Assembly: GCA_021202495.1 (NCBI GenBank) | Contig: JAJQCX010000014.1 | Coordinates: 1-16,675, forward strand | Length of the DNA stretch: 16,675 nt | Source of the DNA: Clostridia bacterium | Lineage (GTDB): Bacteria; Bacillota; Clostridia; UMGS1883 | Direction of reading: 5' to 3' | Shown here: piece after piece, positions 1-6,503 of the stretch | Layout of the letters: every line of letters begins with the position of its first letter | How positions within the stretch are numbered: position 1 is the stretch's first letter | Notes under the pieces: model-generated | The model's database searches: none | What the model saw: the letters and a program-made list of their open reading frames with translations, nothing else | What the model was told of the DNA's origin: nothing | Program-made: the position numbers and the translations under genes

Positions 1-1
1 A

Positions 2-7
2 TACAAT
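2..7 (+). promoter_or_regulatory. Possible -10 box for the antitoxin RNA
   Basis: TACAAT matches the -10 consensus at five of six positions and lies about 35 bases before the first antitoxin repeat, so transcription would begin near base 14. The matching -35 box would lie outside the window, so the assignment is tentative. Confidence 0.35.
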
Positions 8-13
8 ACTATT

Positions 14-190
14 GAAGGACAGATGCAAATTGCTTCGCACATGAAGATGTGTGACGGTTCTGACACATCGGTAAAATAAAAATTGACCGAGTGATGAAGA
101 TGTGTGACGGTTCTGACACATCGGTAAAATAAAAACTGACCGAGCGAAGCAAAGTCTGTGGGGTCAACCCTTGCGGGTTGGCTCCGTTTT
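14..190 (+). ncRNA. Putative type III antitoxin RNA (tandem-repeat RNA)
   Basis: Two copies of a 51-base unit (41-91 and 94-144) differ at one base and repeat with a 53-base period; a degenerate third start may follow 145. In each copy GATGTGT pairs with ACACATC (46-52 with 63-69; 99-105 with 116-122) around a 10-base loop. The CGGT inside that loop can pair with ACCG downstream (55-58 with 86-89; 108-111 with 139-142) across an A-rich linker, which is an H-type pseudoknot. Tandem pseudoknot repeats followed by a terminator and then the toxin gene is the known layout of type III toxin-antitoxin loci, where processed repeat RNAs bind and inhibit the toxin. A 9-base inverted repeat, TTGCTTCGC (30-38) and GCGAAGCAA (144-152), flanks the array. 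The exact ends of the RNA are inferred. Confidence 0.65.
41..144 (+). repeat. Two tandem 51-bp repeats, 53-bp period
   Basis: Copies at 41-91 and 94-144 are identical except for T versus C near the 3' end. They are separated by only two bases, so this is a tandem repeat and not a spacer-bearing CRISPR. It is interpreted as the antitoxin array of the adjacent toxin gene. Confidence 0.9.
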
Positions 191-191
191 T
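160..191 (+). terminator. Intrinsic terminator between antitoxin repeats and toxin gene
   Basis: The hairpin CAACCC-TTGC-GGGTTG is followed by a T-rich stretch (TTTTTATT, 187-194). In type III systems a leaky terminator at this point sets the excess of antitoxin RNA over toxin mRNA, and the position here fits that role. Confidence 0.6.
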
Positions 192-210
192 ATTACAGGG
201 GTGTCGAATT

Positions 211-687
211 TTGGATTACGAGGTCAAAGTTTGCAGATTATCGACGAGTTTTTATAAAGATTATCCCAAAGCGCAATTCCCCGAAATTTTGGGGAAAGAG
301 GAAAGACCGTATACTTGTCTTTTGATAGAAACGCAGATTGGATATATCATTTGTATTCCGTTTCGATCATCAATAACGCATAACGACGCATTTTTGTTCA
401 AAAAATCAAAACGTTCGGGACATTCTCGTTCGGGGCTGGACTATCAGAAGATAGTTATTGTTGAAAATACGGATTATATCGATTCGGAAAATGCGGCTGT
501 TGTTGATAACGACGAATATGTGGAAATGATAACAAATATTCGGCGAATTATTGATGAGGCAATTGATTATATAATGAGGTATGTCTCTCATGTAAGCGGC
601 AAAGTAAAGCTGCATGGCAAGGAATATTTGAGACATTACCGCTTTTCGACGCTGCCGTATTTTCAGGATATACTTATATCAAAATAA
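211..687 (+). CDS. Type III toxin-antitoxin toxin, TenpN/CptN-like endoribonuclease
   Basis: The protein has 158 residues when started at TTG 211, which has a clear AGGGG site at 197-201. A TTG at 178 would lie within the terminator hairpin and has no ribosome-binding site. By recognition, the sequence resembles the TenpN/CptN branch of the ToxN/AbiQ superfamily: an N-terminal FYKDYP segment, FPEIL followed by ERPY (residues 23-34), the conserved IPFRSSITH (49-57), GLDYQKIVIV (75-84) and a helical C-terminus ending in a basic, aromatic tail. Members are compact endoribonucleases held inactive by a repeat-encoded RNA, and some give phage abortive infection. The tandem repeats and terminator immediately upstream support the assignment strongly. 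The gene is visibly richer in A and T than the peptidase operon downstream, which suggests acquisition. The subfamily (TenpN versus CptN) is not settled, and activity is inferred. Confidence 0.75.
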   Translation: MDYEVKVCRLSTSFYKDYPKAQFPEILGKEERPYTCLLIETQIGYIICIPFRSSITHNDAFLFKKSKRSGHSRSGLDYQKIVIVENTDYIDSENAAVVDNDEYVEMITNIRRIIDEAIDYIMRYVSHVSGKVKLHGKEYLRHYRFSTLPYFQDILISK

Positions 688-715
688 AAGACTGCGAAAT
701 AAAGCAGTTTTTTAT
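686..715 (+). terminator. Intrinsic terminator after the toxin gene
   Basis: ACTGC (691-695) pairs with GCAGT (704-708) around an 8-base loop, and the stem is extended by the flanking A and T runs. A T6 tract and TTATT follow. The hairpin starts at the stop codon, closing the toxin-antitoxin locus. Confidence 0.75.
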
Positions 716-735
716 TATACGCGAAATATTCAAGG

Positions 736-781
736 CTCCATTCCGAATTTGGTCGCAATTGCGACCAAATTCGGAATGGAG
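736..781. repeat. 46-bp perfect loopless palindrome
   Basis: Bases 736-758 are the exact reverse complement of 759-781, with the centre at GCAA/TTGC. There is no T tract on either side, so it is a poor intrinsic terminator. It lies in the gap between the toxin gene and the peptidase operon. It may be a dispersed repeat, a protein-binding site or a recombination relic; its function is not known from the sequence. Confidence 0.9.
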
Positions 782-887
782 GAATAATGAAAACGGATAG
801 TTTTTGCTGAATGACAAGAAAAACTTTAAATTTTGAGAAGTTTTTACGAAATTTCAGTAAAAACCATTGATTTTTATTGGCTCATTG

Positions 888-917
888 ATGCTTAAGAGAC
901 GTTTGTTATTTAAGCAT
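888..917. promoter_or_regulatory. Inverted repeat just upstream of the M42 operon promoter
   Basis: ATGCTTAA (888-895) and TTAAGCAT (910-917) form an 8-bp dyad with a 14-base gap, ending 8 bases before the -35 box. It is a candidate operator; no cognate regulator is visible in the window. Confidence 0.4.
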
Positions 918-924
918 TATGCCG

Positions 925-953
925 TTGCATTTTTTCATAAGATGGGGTATAAT
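925..953 (+). promoter_or_regulatory. Sigma-A promoter of the M42-hslO operon
   Basis: TTGCAT (925-930) and a perfect TATAAT (948-953) are separated by 17 bp. The start codon of the first peptidase lies 27 bases after the -10 box, leaving a short leader with GGAGGTG at 970-976. Confidence 0.85.
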
Positions 954-980
954 AGGGAAAGATTATTGCGGAGGTGCGAT

Positions 981-2015
981 ATGGAGGTTAAGGAAATTTT
1001 GGAGCGGCTTGACGGGGCGCGGGGCGTTTCGGGGAGCGAGACGGGTGCGGGAGTCGTTTTTAAGGAATTGGTCGGGGAATTTACCGACGAGATAAAAGAG
1101 GATAATTTGGGGAATTTAATCGCCGTAATTCGCTGCGGAAAGGAAAACGCGCCGCGGCTTATGTTTGAGGCGCACATGGATGAGATTGGGCTCATGGTGT
1201 CGGGCTTTACGAAGGAGGGAAGCCTTCTTTTCGTGCAGTTGGGCGGGTTTGACCAAAAGGTACTGCCGGGAAGCGAGGTTACGGTACATTCCGAAAAGGG
1301 AGATTTTTACGGGGTTATCGGGGCGAAGCCGCCGCATTTGACGACCGATCGCTCGAAGGCTGTGGCAGTAAGCGACATGGCGGTCGACGTGGGCTTTTCG
1401 GAAAAGGAATGCCGCGAAAGATTTGCGATAGGCGACGTTATAACGATTAACACCGCATTTACGCCGCTTGACGGCGACGCTGCGGCGGGGCGATGCTTTG
1501 ACAACCGCGCGGGCGTGGCGGCAATTATAAAGGCTGCGGAATACATGAGCCGGTTGAGGCTTGAATGCGACGTTTTGATATGCGCGGCGGTGCAGGAGGA
1601 GGTCGGCTTGCGGGGCGCGAGAGTGATTTGCCAAAGCGCGAAGCCCGACGCGGCGATTGTCGTTGACGCGGGGTTCGGCATTTCGCAAAATTCGTCCGAG
1701 GGGTTTGAATTGGGCTACGGGGCGATATTGTCCGTGGGTCCCAATTTGCACCCAAAGCTCAACGACATAATCAAAAAAGCCGCGAAAGAGGCAAAGGTTG
1801 ATATTGAAATGGACGTCGAGGGCGGAAACACGGGAACCGACGCATGGGAGATACAGGTTTCGGGAGAGGGTGTGCCGACGGCGCTCATATCATACGCGAC
1901 ACGATATATGCACTCAACTTATGAAGTGATAAATATGCGCGACATCGACGAGATTGCGCGGCTTTTGGCGCAGAGCGCGCTCGATTTTAAAGGAGGCGAT
2001 GAGCTGTGCTATTAA
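981..2015 (+). CDS. M42 family metallopeptidase (first of three paralogs)
   Basis: This 344-residue protein is a cobalt/zinc-type glutamyl or leucyl aminopeptidase of family M42 (FrvX/YsdC/TET group), cytosolic enzymes that trim short peptides in large tetrahedral oligomers. All expected active-site positions are present: His65 and Asp67 in EAHMDEIG, bridging Asp174 in FDNRAGV, catalytic and metal-binding Glu206-Glu207 in QEEVGLRG, Asp229 in VVDAGFG and His311 in RYMHS. The GAKPPHL motif follows at 114-120. ATG 981 is chosen because GGAGGTG sits at 970-976; an in-frame upstream extension to 867 would run through the promoter. The 3' end overlaps the next gene by 10 bases, so translation is probably coupled. 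Specific substrate preference cannot be read from the sequence. Confidence 0.93.
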   Translation: MEVKEILERLDGARGVSGSETGAGVVFKELVGEFTDEIKEDNLGNLIAVIRCGKENAPRLMFEAHMDEIGLMVSGFTKEGSLLFVQLGGFDQKVLPGSEVTVHSEKGDFYGVIGAKPPHLTTDRSKAVAVSDMAVDVGFSEKECRERFAIGDVITINTAFTPLDGDAAAGRCFDNRAGVAAIIKAAEYMSRLRLECDVLICAAVQEEVGLRGARVICQSAKPDAAIVVDAGFGISQNSSEGFELGYGAILSVGPNLHPKLNDIIKKAAKEAKVDIEMDVEGGNTGTDAWEIQVSGEGVPTALISYATRYMHSTYEVINMRDIDEIARLLAQSALDFKGGDELCY

Positions 2016-3019
2016 ATGAAATGCTGAAAACAATGTCGCCGTCGGGCTTTGAGGATGAAATGCGTGCCCTTGTACTGCGCGAAACGCAAGGAATGGAACG
2101 CATGGTTGACAGTATGGGAAACGTCATCGTGCATAAGCCGGGACGCGGAAAAAAGGCGCTCATTTCGGCGCACATGGACGAGGTGGGCTTCATAATTTCA
2201 AAGATAACCGACTCCGGCGAGCTGCGGTTTAAAACGGTCGGCGGAATTGAGACTACGGTTATGGCGGGAAAAAGAGTTATAATAGGAAAAGACAAGATAA
2301 AGGGCGTCATAGGCGTCAAGGCGATACATTTGCAGGGCAGCGGCGAAAGAAGCGCGATGCTCAAATTGACGGATTTGGTGATTGACATCGGCGCGAAGGA
2401 CAAGGCGGCAGCCGAGGCAAGGGTGAGCGTGGGCGATTATGCGACGTTCGATTCGGAGCCGGTGGAGTTCGGCGAAGGTTTACTCAAATGCCGCGGACTT
2501 GACGACAAGGTGGGCTGCGCGATACTGTTGGATCTGTTGAAGGAAAATACAAGGCTCGATTTGTACGCCTCGTTCACGGTGCAGGAGGAAGTGGGGCTGC
2601 GCGGTTCGATGATTGCGGCGGCGAGAGTGAAGCCCGAGGCGGCGATAATTTTTGAGGGGACGACGTGCTCGGACGTGTTTCCGACGCCGGAGCACATGAC
2701 GGTGACAAAGCTGCACGGCGGGGCGGCGCTGACCGCGATGGATAGGGCGGCGGTTGCCGACAGAGAACTTTTTGAAATGATAGTTGACTTGGCGGAGAAG
2801 AAAAACATACCGTATCAAATAAAGCGCACGACGATGGGCGGCACGGACGCGGGCAGCATTCAGCGAAGCGGCGCGGGCGTGCGGACGGCGGTCATTTCGA
2901 CGCCGTGCAGATATATACATTCGCCGGTCAGCGTGATGTGCAAGAGTGATTTTTACGCGGCGTCGGAGCTTGGAAAAGCGGCGCTCAAAGAATTGGAGGA
3001 TTGGGAATGGAGACATTGA
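2006..3019 (+). CDS. M42 family metallopeptidase (second paralog)
   Basis: This 337-residue aminopeptidase starts at GTG 2006 with AGGAGG at 1991-1996, inside the end of the first gene. Metal and catalytic positions are His56 (SAHMDEVG), Asp166 (LDDKVG), Glu194-Glu195 (QEEVGLRG) and His305 (RYIHS). The second-site Asp of the first paralog is replaced by Glu217 in FEGTTCSD, a variant I recall from other M42 members, so activity is expected. Members of this family assemble as TET dodecamers, and some archaeal paralogs form mixed particles, so a heteromeric complex with its neighbours is possible but is inference. The gene overlaps the third paralog by 13 bases. Confidence 0.93.
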   Translation: MLLNEMLKTMSPSGFEDEMRALVLRETQGMERMVDSMGNVIVHKPGRGKKALISAHMDEVGFIISKITDSGELRFKTVGGIETTVMAGKRVIIGKDKIKGVIGVKAIHLQGSGERSAMLKLTDLVIDIGAKDKAAAEARVSVGDYATFDSEPVEFGEGLLKCRGLDDKVGCAILLDLLKENTRLDLYASFTVQEEVGLRGSMIAAARVKPEAAIIFEGTTCSDVFPTPEHMTVTKLHGGAALTAMDRAAVADRELFEMIVDLAEKKNIPYQIKRTTMGGTDAGSIQRSGAGVRTAVISTPCRYIHSPVSVMCKSDFYAASELGKAALKELEDWEWRH

Positions 3020-3990
3020 AGAAAATAATCGCGGCGTTCGGCCCGTCGGGACGCGAGGACGCCGTGAGAGAAGTTTTGAAAGAAGAAATCAAGCAATATG
3101 TCGACGAGATAAAGATTGACAATATGGGCAACCTCATCTGTCACAAAAAGGGTGAGGGCAAGAGGCTGATGATGGCGGCGCGCATGGACGAGATCGGCGT
3201 TATTGTGACATACATCGACGACAAAGGCTTTGTGCGCTTTGCGGCGGTGGGCGGCGTTTCGCCGTTTAACTGCATAAACCGCGGCGTCAGGTTTGAAAAC
3301 GGGCTGCGGGGTGTCATTTCGTATGAGACGAAGAACGCGGCGAAGGACTGCGGGCTTGACAAAATGTATATCGACATCGGCGCCGCTTCGCGCGAGGAAG
3401 CGGAGGAAAAGGTCAAGATAGGCGACATGGCGGTCTTTGAGGGCGAGTTTAAGACGATGGGACGGCGCGCCGCGTCAAAGACGATGGATGATCGCATCGG
3501 CTGCTATGCGCTCCTTGCGGCGGTGAAGCGCACCGAAAAATTCGGCTGCGATTTTTACGCGGTGTTCACAACGCAGGAGGAGCTCGGAATGCGCGGGGCG
3601 AAGGTCGCGGCGGTGAACGTTAAACCCGACATGGCGATTGCGATTGACGTTTCGGGCGTGGGCGACACGCCGGAGAGCAGAATTGTCGATTTGAAGCTCG
3701 GCGCGGGACCGAGCATTAAGATAAAGGACGGGTCGTACATTATTCACCCCAAGTCGCGGGAATTTATGTTTAAATGCGCAAAAGAGGCGGGGATAGATTA
3801 TCAGGTTGAGGCGGCAAGCTTCGGCGGCACGGACACCGGCGCGATAATGCTGACGGGCGCGGGCGTTGCGGCGGCGACGACGAGCATACCGTGCAGATAT
3901 ATCCATTCGCCGCAGGAGACGGTCGACTTGGACGACGTGGAAAACGAAATAAAATTTTTGAAGCAGATGATAGAGAGCGGGATTGAATGA
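3007..3990 (+). CDS. M42 family metallopeptidase, divergent third paralog lacking one metal-site His
   Basis: This 327-residue protein starts at ATG 3007, with TTGGAGGA at 2993-3000 and 13 bases of overlap with the preceding gene. Asp161 (MDDRIG), Glu191-Glu192 (QEELGMRG), Asp214 (IDVSGVG) and His300 (RYIHS) are retained, as is GGTDTG at 273-278. The first metal-binding His of the family is Arg59 (AARMDE, codon CGC where CAC would give His), and the KPPH/KAIH-type motif of the other two paralogs is absent (SYETKN at 105-110). Loss of this His should weaken or abolish one of the two metal sites. The gene may encode a regulatory or structural subunit of a mixed TET particle, or an enzyme with altered metal use; neither is shown. 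Confidence 0.9.
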   Translation: METLKKIIAAFGPSGREDAVREVLKEEIKQYVDEIKIDNMGNLICHKKGEGKRLMMAARMDEIGVIVTYIDDKGFVRFAAVGGVSPFNCINRGVRFENGLRGVISYETKNAAKDCGLDKMYIDIGAASREEAEEKVKIGDMAVFEGEFKTMGRRAASKTMDDRIGCYALLAAVKRTEKFGCDFYAVFTTQEELGMRGAKVAAVNVKPDMAIAIDVSGVGDTPESRIVDLKLGAGPSIKIKDGSYIIHPKSREFMFKCAKEAGIDYQVEAASFGGTDTGAIMLTGAGVAAATTSIPCRYIHSPQETVDLDDVENEIKFLKQMIESGIE

Positions 3991-4868
3991 TGAATGATTG
4001 CATTGTAAACGCTGTGACCGAAAACGGCGGAGTGAGGGTGATTGCGGCGTCGACGGGCGTGCTTTGCGAGAAGGCACGGCAAATTCATGATTTTGCGCCG
4101 ACGGCGTGCGCGGCTGTCGGCCGTGCGCTGACCGCGGCGGCGATGATAGGGAGCACTCTAAAGGGCGAAAACGATTCGCTGACGCTGCAGTTTTCGGGCG
4201 GAGGACCGCTCGGAAAGCTGATTGTCGTGAGCGACAGCGAGGCGAATGTGAAGGGGTACGCATCAAATCCCTTTGCCGATTTGCCGCTCAAGCGAAACGG
4301 GCACTTGGACGTGGGCGGTGCGGTCGGGCGCAACGGATATTTGAGCGTCATCCGCGATTTCGGCATGAAGGAGCCGTACGTCGGGCAGGTTGATTTGGTG
4401 GCGGGCGAAATTGCCGAGGATTTGACATATTACTACGCAAAGAGCGAGCAGCTGCCCTCCGCTGTGGCGCTGGGGGTCGTCGTGGATAAGGACGCAAGCG
4501 TGAGAAGCGCGGGCGGATTTATCATTCAGCTGCTGCCCGGCGCGGAGGATGAGGACATAGACAGAATTGAAAAGGCAATCGCAAAAGCGGGCGAGGTGAC
4601 GCGCCTCATTGAGGACGGCAAAACGCCGAAGGAAATCATAGAAATGCTCCTTGAGGGATATACTATAGAATTTTTGGGCGAGACGGAGCCGAGCTACAAA
4701 TGCGACTGTTCGCGCGAGAGAATGGCGCGGGCGCTTGTGAGCTTGGGACGCGAGGAGCTGAGCAAGCTTATCGAGGAGGACGGCGGCGCGGAGCTGAGCT
4801 GCCGCTTCTGCAACGCAAAGCACAAATTTTCAAGGGAAGAGCTTGAGGAACTGCGGCGCGGGATGTGA
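3987..4868 (+). CDS. hslO: Redox-regulated chaperone Hsp33
   Basis: This 293-residue cytosolic holdase is activated by oxidative unfolding. The C-terminal redox switch has the four zinc-binding cysteines in the family spacing: Cys239 and Cys241 (CDC) and Cys272 and Cys275 (CRFC). The N-terminal substrate-binding core carries SGGGPLGK and GYASNP near residues 69-95, typical of Hsp33. The start overlaps the stop of the third peptidase as ATGA, indicating translational coupling; a second ATG follows at 3990. It is the last gene of the operon. Pairing a stress chaperone with three peptidases suggests a protein-quality role for the operon, which is inference. Confidence 0.97.
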   Translation: MMNDCIVNAVTENGGVRVIAASTGVLCEKARQIHDFAPTACAAVGRALTAAAMIGSTLKGENDSLTLQFSGGGPLGKLIVVSDSEANVKGYASNPFADLPLKRNGHLDVGGAVGRNGYLSVIRDFGMKEPYVGQVDLVAGEIAEDLTYYYAKSEQLPSAVALGVVVDKDASVRSAGGFIIQLLPGAEDEDIDRIEKAIAKAGEVTRLIEDGKTPKEIIEMLLEGYTIEFLGETEPSYKCDCSRERMARALVSLGREELSKLIEEDGGAELSCRFCNAKHKFSREELEELRRGM

Positions 4869-4889
4869 AAAGCGGAGCTTGTCCCCGTA

Positions 4890-4910
4890 TTCAGCCGCGA
4901 AGCGGCTGAA
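4890..4910 (+). terminator. Strong hairpin after hslO, without a T tract
   Basis: TTCAGCCGC and GCGGCTGAA form a 9-bp stem with a GAA loop. No T run follows, so it is an atypical terminator or an mRNA-stabilising hairpin closing the M42-hslO operon. Just before it, 4874-4887 (GGAGCTTGTCCCCG) resembles part of the GC-rich hairpin at 15150-15170 on the opposite strand. Confidence 0.5.
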
Positions 4911-4953
4911 CTGTATTAGGCGGCGGATTTCGCAAAAAGCTTTTATAAAACGC

Positions 4954-4982
4954 TTGACTTTTATGCCCCGCATATATATAAT
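4954..4982 (+). promoter_or_regulatory. Sigma-A promoter of the SLH protein gene
   Basis: TTGACT (4954-4959) and TATAAT (4977-4982) are separated by 17 bp. The leader of about 50 bases ends in a strong GGAGGGG site at 5026-5032. Confidence 0.88.
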
Positions 4983-5039
4983 AGAAGATGAATGAGTATC
5001 TGTAGTCAGTCATTTGAAATTTTACGGAGGGGATATTTT

Positions 5040-6503
5040 ATGAAGCGTTGTGCCGCATTTTTAACAGCCTTTTTTGTAATGATGTTTTCACTCGGCGTTT
5101 GCGCGGCTTCATTTTCCGATATGCCAAGCAAAGACAGCGAGTATTATGACGCGCTCAATTATGCTGTAAGTCAGGGATATTTGACGGGGTCTGACGGCAA
5201 AATAATGCCGAACGACAACGTTACGCGCGCTCAGGCGGCGGCAATTTTTGTCCGCATCGCAAAGCTGACCGACAAGGCGAATTTGTCAAACGTACCCGAC
5301 ATTGTATCCGACGCGTGGTACTATGATGTGATGGCGAGCGCGGTTAAGGCGGGACTTTTTACCGCGTCATCGGACGGGAAATTGTATCCTGATTCAAACA
5401 TTACGCGTGCAGAGGGCTTTTTATTGGTCTATAAGGCGCAGCTTACATCTTTTGCGGGAGAACCCGCGTCGCTTGAGGGTGTGAGCGACATATCGTCGCT
5501 TTCTGCGGAAGTGAAAACCGCGCTTTCCGTTTTGGTGGGCGCAAATGTTTTGACGATTTCCTCCGGCAAGGCGGAACCCGATAAATCCGTCACGCGTGCG
5601 GAGCTGGCGCTTTGGATATACAATGCGTCAAAGGTAAAAACAACCGTAAGCGCTGAGACGGCAAGTGAAGAGGCAACGGAGGCGGCAACCGAAACGGCGA
5701 CCGACGCTGCGGCGGAGGCAGCTACTGAAGCTGCGACCGAAAGCACATATTCGCAGCAGGCGAGCGAGGCAATGCAGCTTGCGCTCGGCATTCTGTCTGA
5801 CGGTACTTCATACATAACAACTTCGCCTATATATCGTGACGGCATGACCATTGTGTGGAATACCGGAGGTTCTTCATCGTCATCGTCTTCATCTTCATCC
5901 GGTTCATCTTCTTCGGGCTCGTCTTCTTCGGGCTCATCCTCGTCCGGTTCATCTTCTTCGGGCTCATCCTCAAGCGGTGACGATTCTTCATCCGCTACGG
6001 AGGCTGCAACGGAAGCCGCGACGAGCGCAACCGAAAGCGAACCGTCCGAAACATATACCGGAACCATTGTGAATGAAAATGACAACGTTGTGGAAGATCC
6101 GTTTGGCGATAGTGACGATGACGGCGACGATGAGGACGACGAGTTCATTATTGACGACGATGATTATTTCGTTTACGACGATGAAACCGAGACCGGAACG
6201 GAAGAGGAAACCGAAAGCGAAACGGAGGTTCCGTCCGACACAGAGGAAGAAACCGAACAGCCGTCCGACGAGGATGAGTCGGAAACGGAAGAGGAAACCG
6301 ACGCGCCTGAGGCGGAAACTTTTGAAATAGACGAGGATACGGCGACAGATGAGCCGGAAGACGAAACGGCGTCTGAAGAAGAAACCGACGAAGAAGCATC
6401 GGAAGATGACGCCGAAGAGGATGAACCTCAAACGGTTGTCGCATTTTTCCGCAGTCAAAAGTACGGCTTTCTTTCAATTTCCAAGAGGACTGATTTAGTT
6501 TGA
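5040..6503 (+). CDS. Exported SLH-domain protein with Ser/Gly tract and acidic Glu/Asp/Thr tail
   Basis: This 487-residue protein starts at ATG 5040, seven bases after GGAGGGG. Residues 1-22 form a signal peptide (KR, hydrophobic core, then VCA before the mature chain). Three S-layer homology repeats follow at about 24-76, 85-135 and 146-197, each with the TRA motif (VTRAQ, ITRAE, VTRAE). SLH triplets bind secondary cell-wall polymers, so it should be surface-attached. Then come an Ala/Thr/Glu-rich spacer (207-236), a short globular patch (about 238-276), a run of ten Ser and five SSSSG units (278-313), and an extremely acidic Asp/Glu/Thr/Ser region to about 467. The tail ends in a non-acidic segment (FFRSQKYGFLSI). 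No LPXTG motif or C-terminal membrane anchor is visible. Its stop overlaps the kinase start as TTGA. The role is unknown; a structural or adhesive surface protein is likely. Confidence 0.85.
   Translation: MKRCAAFLTAFFVMMFSLGVCAASFSDMPSKDSEYYDALNYAVSQGYLTGSDGKIMPNDNVTRAQAAAIFVRIAKLTDKANLSNVPDIVSDAWYYDVMASAVKAGLFTASSDGKLYPDSNITRAEGFLLVYKAQLTSFAGEPASLEGVSDISSLSAEVKTALSVLVGANVLTISSGKAEPDKSVTRAELALWIYNASKVKTTVSAETASEEATEAATETATDAAAEAATEAATESTYSQQASEAMQLALGILSDGTSYITTSPIYRDGMTIVWNTGGSSSSSSSSSSGSSSSGSSSSGSSSSGSSSSGSSSSGDDSSSATEAATEAATSATESEPSETYTGTIVNENDNVVEDPFGDSDDDGDDEDDEFIIDDDDYFVYDDETETGTEEETESETEVPSDTEEETEQPSDEDESETEEETDAPEAETFEIDEDTATDEPEDETASEEETDEEASEDDAEEDEPQTVVAFFRSQKYGFLSISKRTDLV
5871..5978 (+). 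repeat. Low-complexity Ser/Gly-coding repeat
   Basis: The bases encode ten Ser, one Gly and then five SSSSG units, that is 15-bp imperfect repeats rich in TCT, TCA and TCG codons. Such tracts can change unit number by slippage, altering the linker length between the SLH module and the acidic tail. Confidence 0.8.

Noticed and set aside
41..144. Two direct repeats as a minimal CRISPR array
   Set aside because: The copies are separated by two bases with no spacers, there are no cas genes, and the downstream toxin explains them better.
178..210. Upstream TTG start for the toxin gene
   Set aside because: It falls in the terminator hairpin and lacks a ribosome-binding site; TTG 211 has AGGGG at the proper distance.
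787..810. Tiny ORF of seven codons after a GGAGG at the palindrome edge
   Set aside because: It is too short to support, and its GGAGG overlaps the palindrome end; no similarity can be claimed.
867..980. N-terminal extension of the first M42 peptidase
   Set aside because: It would translate through the -35 and -10 boxes; family alignment and GGAGGTG favour ATG 981.
5429..6148. Long antisense reading frame opposite the SLH gene, rich in Asp, Glu and Ser
   Set aside because: It arises from the repeated Ser codons on the other strand; it has no start context or recognisable domain.
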